Origin: Haplosporangium gracile
Taxonomy: Eukaryota > Mortierellomycota > Mortierellomycetes > Mortierellales > Mortierellaceae
Length of the DNA stretch: 22,174 nucleotides
Direction of reading: 5' to 3'
Assembly: GCA_015499985.1 (NCBI GenBank)
Contig: JAAAUF010000695.1
Span: 1-22,174, forward strand
In this document: positions 18,061 through 22,174 of the stretch, one piece after another
How the letters are laid out: every line of letters starts with the position of its first letter
How positions within the stretch are numbered: the first letter of the stretch is position 1
Position numbers and translations under genes: made by a program
The notes under the pieces: model-generated
What the model saw: the letters and a program-made list of their open reading frames with translations, nothing else
Told to the model about the DNA's origin: nothing
The model's database searches: none

Positions 18061-19273
18061 TTAGATGTCAACGACAGAGCCAAGGCCCATGGCCTCTGCC
18101 TTATCGAGGACTAATGCAGTAATGGCGACATCCTGGGCCGCAATACCCACACTTTTAAAAATCGTCACATCCTTATTCTTGTCCTGATTATTCCCACGCT
18201 CCTTCTCCAGCTGCAAAAACTCCTTTGGCAAGGCATCCTGCTTGAACTTACCATCCTCTGCAAAGATTTCACCCAACTCTGCCAAAACCCCATTCTTCCC
18301 CGTCAACTTCTTAGCCAAGATAAACTCGCCCGCCTCATGTTCACATTCCTTCTTGGCATCGACTAACGTCCAAGCACGAGCAATCAACTCCTGATCGACT
18401 TCATGCATGAGGGGGGTGTAGGATCCAACCATGTTGAAGTGTGTTCCTGGTCGGGCCCATTCCCCAGGGAAGAGGGGCTCGGTTGTGTTTGTGCAGGTGC
18501 AAATGATCTGTGCGGATTGGACGATTTCCTTCAGTCTGTCCTTAGGCGATTCTGATTCTATCGCGGATGCTGTGGACTCGCCGGTGGTAATGCTGAAGGC
18601 CGAGATGTCGATCGATTTGGCACTGCACTCAGGCGTCAGTTCCTGGACGAGGTCGCGGGCTCGAGGGAGGGTCCTGTTACAGATGACGATGCGCGAGATT
18701 TGGTCTGGCAAAATATATGTCAACAGCTGGATATGTGCCTTTGCCTGTGCGCCCGACCCAAACACCACCAACGACAACGCCTTCTTCTCCTTCTTCTCCT
18801 TGACGCTATCAAAGATGATGCGCGTGGCAAGAGCAGATCCAGCAGCAGTGCGAACAGCAGTCAGGAGACGAGCATTGACAAGTCCCCGAGGTTCGCCAGT
18901 CTTGTTGTCAAGAACGATGGTGACACCAGGAAGACCGTCCTTGGAGTCTGTTTTGGGGACGGAGACGATTTTGACGGTCGAGGTGAGGGTGTCGATTCTT
19001 GAGGGCATGATGAGAGTTTTGTGGTAAGGAGTTTCGAGTGTTGATCTCTGTGGTGTTTGTGTCTCGTTTGCACTACGTTTTGTTGATGGTGATAATGGCC
19101 AGTGAGTAATTTGTGAGGTTGTGTAATATTATGACTGAGATGTGAGCATAAAAGGAGGAACAGTACCTGTAGGCGTGGAAGGCTTGCGCTTGGGAGGCGA
19201 GGATGTCTTCGATGTTGATGTCCTTGAGGACGGCGGCAACGTGCTCCAAGGAAAGAACACGGACTGGGGGCAT
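18061..19273 (-). CDS. Ornithine cyclodeaminase / mu-crystallin family protein
   Basis: Exon 1 runs 19273-19167 and exon 2 19045-18061 on the minus strand, giving 363 residues. The 121-base intron has a GTACTG donor. Of the two overlapping acceptors in CAGAG, only the second keeps frame and yields AYRSTLETPYHKTLIMPSR. The family binds NAD(P) in a Rossmann fold and includes ornithine cyclodeaminase (ornithine to proline), ketimine reductases and some amino-acid dehydrogenases. Visible marks are Lys61 in STVKIVSV, Arg101 in RTAAGSALA (substrate carboxylate contact in the family), LDNKTGEPRGLV, and the dinucleotide motif VVFGSGAQAKAH near 130-140. Length is slightly above the usual 310-350, with a Ser/Glu-rich insert near 190-210. 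No targeting signal is seen. The substrate cannot be decided from sequence. A minus-strand GATAAAAAG at 19350-19342 is a possible TATA box. Confidence 0.93.
19046..19166 (-). other. Intron with tandem AG acceptors in the cyclodeaminase gene
   Basis: The intron ends CACAGAG. Use of the first AG (19049-19048) would shift the frame; use of the second (19047-19046) gives the conserved protein. The two sites are two bases apart. Confidence 0.7.
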
Positions 19274-19567
19274 CTTTTGATAAGTATATAGGGGTGAAGG
19301 TAAGAGGGGAACGAGGGGGTTGTCAAAGATGAGTGATCGTCCTTTTTATCCCGTGCCTGAAAGAAGGAGAATGGGCGTCATAATTCTCATTGGCCGCCAT
19401 TATTGTTGGATATAAGCGTTTTAGAAGATTGGCAATAACTAATTGACACACAGAACCCATTCAAAGAGTCGCTCCGCTTTTCCCTTCCTCCAACTTTACT
19501 ATTCAGCTAACAACTATCCCCTCCAATACTCCTTTCTTCTGACTCCAAAAGCACAAGCCCCAACACC
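19274..19567. promoter_or_regulatory. Divergent intergenic region
   Basis: This is a 294-base gap between the starts of the minus-strand cyclodeaminase gene and the plus-strand decayed nuclease gene. On the minus strand it has GATAAAAAG about 70 bases before the cyclodeaminase ATG and CCAAT at 19393-19389. On the plus strand there is a C/A-rich leader before ATG 19568. No repeat marking a transposon end is evident by eye. Confidence 0.45.
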
Positions 19568-20340
19568 ATGAGGCTCGTCGACTGGTATCCTTTCATTCGC
19601 AGGAAGGGCTACAATCCTGTTTCACTCTACCTCTCAGTCCTCGCATCGCTCACAACCGGAACACGCCGCTTCGACATCATGGCTAACTGTTACCGCGTCA
19701 TTCAAGATGCATACTCCAAGAAGTCCGGCGAGGAAGCGCACAGGATTCTGGAGAAGGATATTGAGCGGTTCGGAAACACACTCAACATGAGTCTATACAT
19801 CGACGGTCCACAGGCGGAGGAGAAGGAGAACACGGTCAAGACACGAGAAGAAACATGCCACAAGGCCCTGGACCGGACGGAGAAGAGCATCGACACCTTC
19901 GAAGAACGGCTAAATAATGGTATGAGAATCCGGAAGCGGCACTTTACCGACATCAAGGCTGGACTTGCATCCTCGTTTTACTGGTCGCTGACGAGTCGCT
20001 TGAAGTTTGCCAAGTACATGGAGAATCGCGGATGGACGGTTATCATTTGCATCACCGAAGCCGATATTGCTATGACCCGGGACGCTCAGCCTAATGACAC
20101 CATTATTTCCAAAGGACAGCGATATACTGGCGTATCGATCGGTTGTAATCCTCTGGCGTCCGGTGTCCAACAACCTTATTCTCGTATACAAGGCCCCTAA
20201 TATCCTCGCAACCCTGGGCATCTCTCGGACCCAGCTGACGGCTCTCGCTGTAGTTTCGAGGAATGACTATCATAGGAATATTTACTCGCTGGGACCAGCA
20301 AATAACTTCAGTATCATCAAGGAAATTGGACCGGACCTTC
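19568..20340 (+). other. FEN1/XPG-like (PIN-fold) nuclease domain of the decayed gene
   Basis: Acidic residues of the flap-endonuclease family appear in order: Asp36 in RRFDIMAN, Asp79 in YIDG followed by a basic region, Glu164 and Asp166 in CITEADIAM, then DSD in the shifted frame just after ISK at residue 182, and finally SRNDY followed by a helix-turn-helix-like NIYSLGPANN. These match FEN1 D34, D86, E158/E160, D179/D181 and D233 in type and order. The start is WYPFIRRKGYNP rather than the MGIxGL of true FEN1, so it belongs to a divergent branch. The extra base before DSD separates these essential residues from the rest. Confidence 0.8.
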
Positions 20341-21331
20341 ACAACAGAGCTCCTCTCTGGCCCCTAACCCGAATGCAGACGGGCATCCTCCATTGGCCAG
20401 GACGCAAATTTCGAGGAATCGAGGTCGGTTTTCGTTCAAAGAGAGTACGCGCAAGATTGTCCATGGCTCACCTTCCAAGATCAAGCAGTTCAAGCTCAAG
20501 TTCTACCGGGAGCCGGCGCAGACCAACAATGTTTCGATCAAAAAGTCTAAACTGAAGGGCGACAGAGTCTCTTCTGGACTTCAGAAGAAATCGCTGGCAG
20601 ATTTCGACAAGAATGGTCTCGTTGCGGTCGATGAACTGTCACCACCCAACGTCTTCTTTGGAGATTGCCACAGTGCGTGCAAACGTCAGACGTGCGATGA
20701 TACACGGAGTTGCCGGCACTGGCGCTCTTACCGAGGAGCAGCAGGAGGTAGTCGATTGTTTGCAGGAGGCCCTACGGCTGGCTGCGGGCGTGAAGCGTGA
20801 GGCTCAGCGTCTTATTGGCCATTTCGTGGAAATGCTGAGGGATCGTATCGACAAGGTGGAAGAGGAGCGAAGGATGATGTTGGAGTTGATGACGCCACCC
20901 CAAACGATGACCGACTTCAGTGCAGGAAGGACTCTATCACAGGGGCGGAGCAGGGGGTACTGTGGTCGATTTGCGAGTGGGTCAAGCCTGCGGATATCGA
21001 TGAAGATGTGGAGGATGTCGGCGACAACAAGGAGAACGACAACTCCGATGTCGCGAACAGGCAGGACAAGGAGTTCCGCTTCCTACTCTCCTTCCTGACG
21101 TATCTCTATTCAGGAAACTATCCAAAGGAGAACTTCAAGGCAAGCGGTATTGCTAATCAGCCTGTTGTCTGGTTGGTGAAGGGCGGGATACATGATCTAG
21201 TTCGGGCGTGCAAGGAACTTCAGGAAACCGCGCCATTTACACCGACGTATTTGGTCCGATCTGTGTCTAGTCAGTTGGTCGTCGAGCTGAAACGAATGTA
21301 TGGGCATGGGAGCCGTAATCCCCATAGTAAG

Positions 21332-21443
21332 GTATGAGCTGAAGTATCCTTGGCTAATTTAATTGTGCTGTTATGCTTTTATCGCCAAGAAAAAATATCG
21401 CGAATATTATTTAATTTGATTTATTCTTTCTTCTCTTGCATAG
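21332..21443 (+). other. Retained intron in the decayed gene
   Basis: A GTATGA donor follows codon AAG at 21329-21331. The acceptor is GCATAG at 21438-21443 after a pyrimidine stretch. Splicing joins PHSK to LKVMKDKGVVRGD. The 112-base length fits the neighbouring genes. Its presence means the copy did not arise from a spliced mRNA. Confidence 0.65.
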
Positions 21444-21533
21444 CTCAAGGTCATGAAAGACAAGGGCGTAGTACGAGGAGATGCCGGCATTCAGATTCGA
21501 CCGGATGTTTCCGCCGTCGAGAACTTTCTCTAG

Positions 21534-22174
21534 TTGAACAAGCTCACCAGAAACGGCCGTCGGATTGTGCCTCTTACCTCCTCACAGCAATCTTCCATAT
21601 CATTCTCGGAGCGGGAGATTGCAGCTTTTTTTCTGGAAGCGTAAATCGCTAAAGGAAAGATTGGTGCGGTTGGGCGAGTTGGATAGCTCAACCACCATCT
21701 CAGTGAAGGACCTTGCCACATGGATAGCAGGAAAAGAGCCCGGTTTTATCACCAAGACCTTTGTTGCCGATGTCGCCCCTCAAGGTCTTACAAGTCGACA
21801 GCGGAAGCGAGCTCGTCATCGATCTGCGGTCGAGCTGTGGTCCTTGGACCAGATCCGGAGTCACTTGGCGGATGTCCAGAATGAATGGCTCGACCTCACT
21901 ACCTATGCCGAGAAGAAATATGTCCTCCGAGGCTCTAAAGATCGACGGGTTCAGAATACAGTTGTTGACATTCAAGCTTTGAGAGCTTCAGGATGTTCGA
22001 TTTCGCCATATTGCAGAGGACAGGCAGTCCTCAAGATTGACTTTGACTGTTGGCGGGATCGATTATTTCCTACCCGAGATCAGGAATGTCATTACCAGCA
22101 AAGACAACGTCGCTAAATATTGGCTAGGAATTCAATCCGAGGAGATCAAGACGTTGACTTTGGATGGCGGGAAA
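21534..22174 (+). other. C-terminal region of the decayed gene, possible TnpB/Fanzor-like part
   Basis: The reading frames, taken piecewise, give a basic segment SRQRKRARHRS, then a WSLDQIRSHL helix, YVLRGS, KIDGFRIQLLTFKL, DYFLPEIRNVITSKDNV and finally IKTLTLDGGK at the window edge. In TnpB/Fanzor proteins a TDG-type strand precedes the RuvC-I motif, where Asp is followed by xG. The match is by pattern only, and the diagnostic RuvC-II/III and zinc-finger residues would lie beyond the window. Confidence 0.4.

Larger units (their letters stand above)
19568..22174 (+). pseudogene. Decayed gene: FEN1/XPG-like nuclease with a possible RuvC-like C-terminal region
   Basis: This is a single large coding track broken by many lesions and cut by the window end. 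It reads from ATG 19568, then shifts frame at about 20111-20115 (one extra base in AAAGG), 20345-20365, 20620-20660 and 20855-20890. It passes a GT-AG intron at 21332-21443, meets an in-frame TAG at 21531-21533, shifts at a T7 run at 21626-21632, shifts again near 21936-21938 and meets TGA at 21980-21982, then stays open to the end. Protein similarity continues smoothly across the breaks, which argues for decay rather than separate genes. The 5' part is an XPG-family nuclease; the 3' part has a KxDGFRIQLL segment and ends in LTLDGGK, which resembles the approach to RuvC-I in TnpB/Fanzor proteins. The middle part is not recognised. Sequencing error cannot explain both stops and about six shifts unless the assembly is poor here. 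Confidence 0.8.

Overview
This window looks like a nuclear contig from a filamentous, early-diverging fungus. The genes are sparse and broken by GT-AG introns. The intergenic DNA is rich in polypurine and polypyrimidine tracts, and the conserved genes favour C-ending codons. My impression, which is inference only, is Mortierellomycotina (Mortierella or a relative).

Layout from left to right. (1) 1-1987: gene-poor DNA ending in a promoter with repeated motifs. (2) 1988-3244, +: a secreted, lysine-rich orphan protein with internal repeats and many dibasic Kex2-like sites. (3) 3815-6199, +: a three-exon small-subunit catalase with all key residues. (4) 6200-8285: a long gene-free stretch ending in a pyrimidine-rich leader and a probable 5'UTR intron. 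(5) 8286-9842, +: a two-exon PRL/PTP4A-type phosphatase with a fungal N-terminal extension, an unusual insert before the P-loop and no CAAX box. (6) 9843-13281: 3.4 kb without a gene I can support. (7) 13282-15757, +: a two-exon OPT/YSL-type membrane transporter with a cysteine-rich C-terminus, followed at once by a perfect inverted repeat. (8) 16193-17966, +: a six-exon phosphatidylserine decarboxylase. (9) 18061-19273, -: a two-exon ornithine cyclodeaminase/mu-crystallin family protein, convergent with the decarboxylase. (10) 19568 to the window end, +: a decayed large gene. Its 5' part encodes a FEN1/XPG-like nuclease domain and its 3' part resembles the region leading into the first RuvC motif of TnpB/Fanzor nucleases.

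The metabolic genes (catalase, transporter, phosphatidylserine decarboxylase, cyclodeaminase) are ordinary single genes and do not form an obvious cluster or pathway. The most unusual item is the decayed gene at the right edge, which may be a relic of an XPG-plus-RuvC-like protein from a dispersed family. The secreted dibasic-repeat protein and the modified PRL phosphatase are the next most interesting.

All exon boundaries were derived by hand from reading-frame continuity and splice consensus, without transcripts or database searches.
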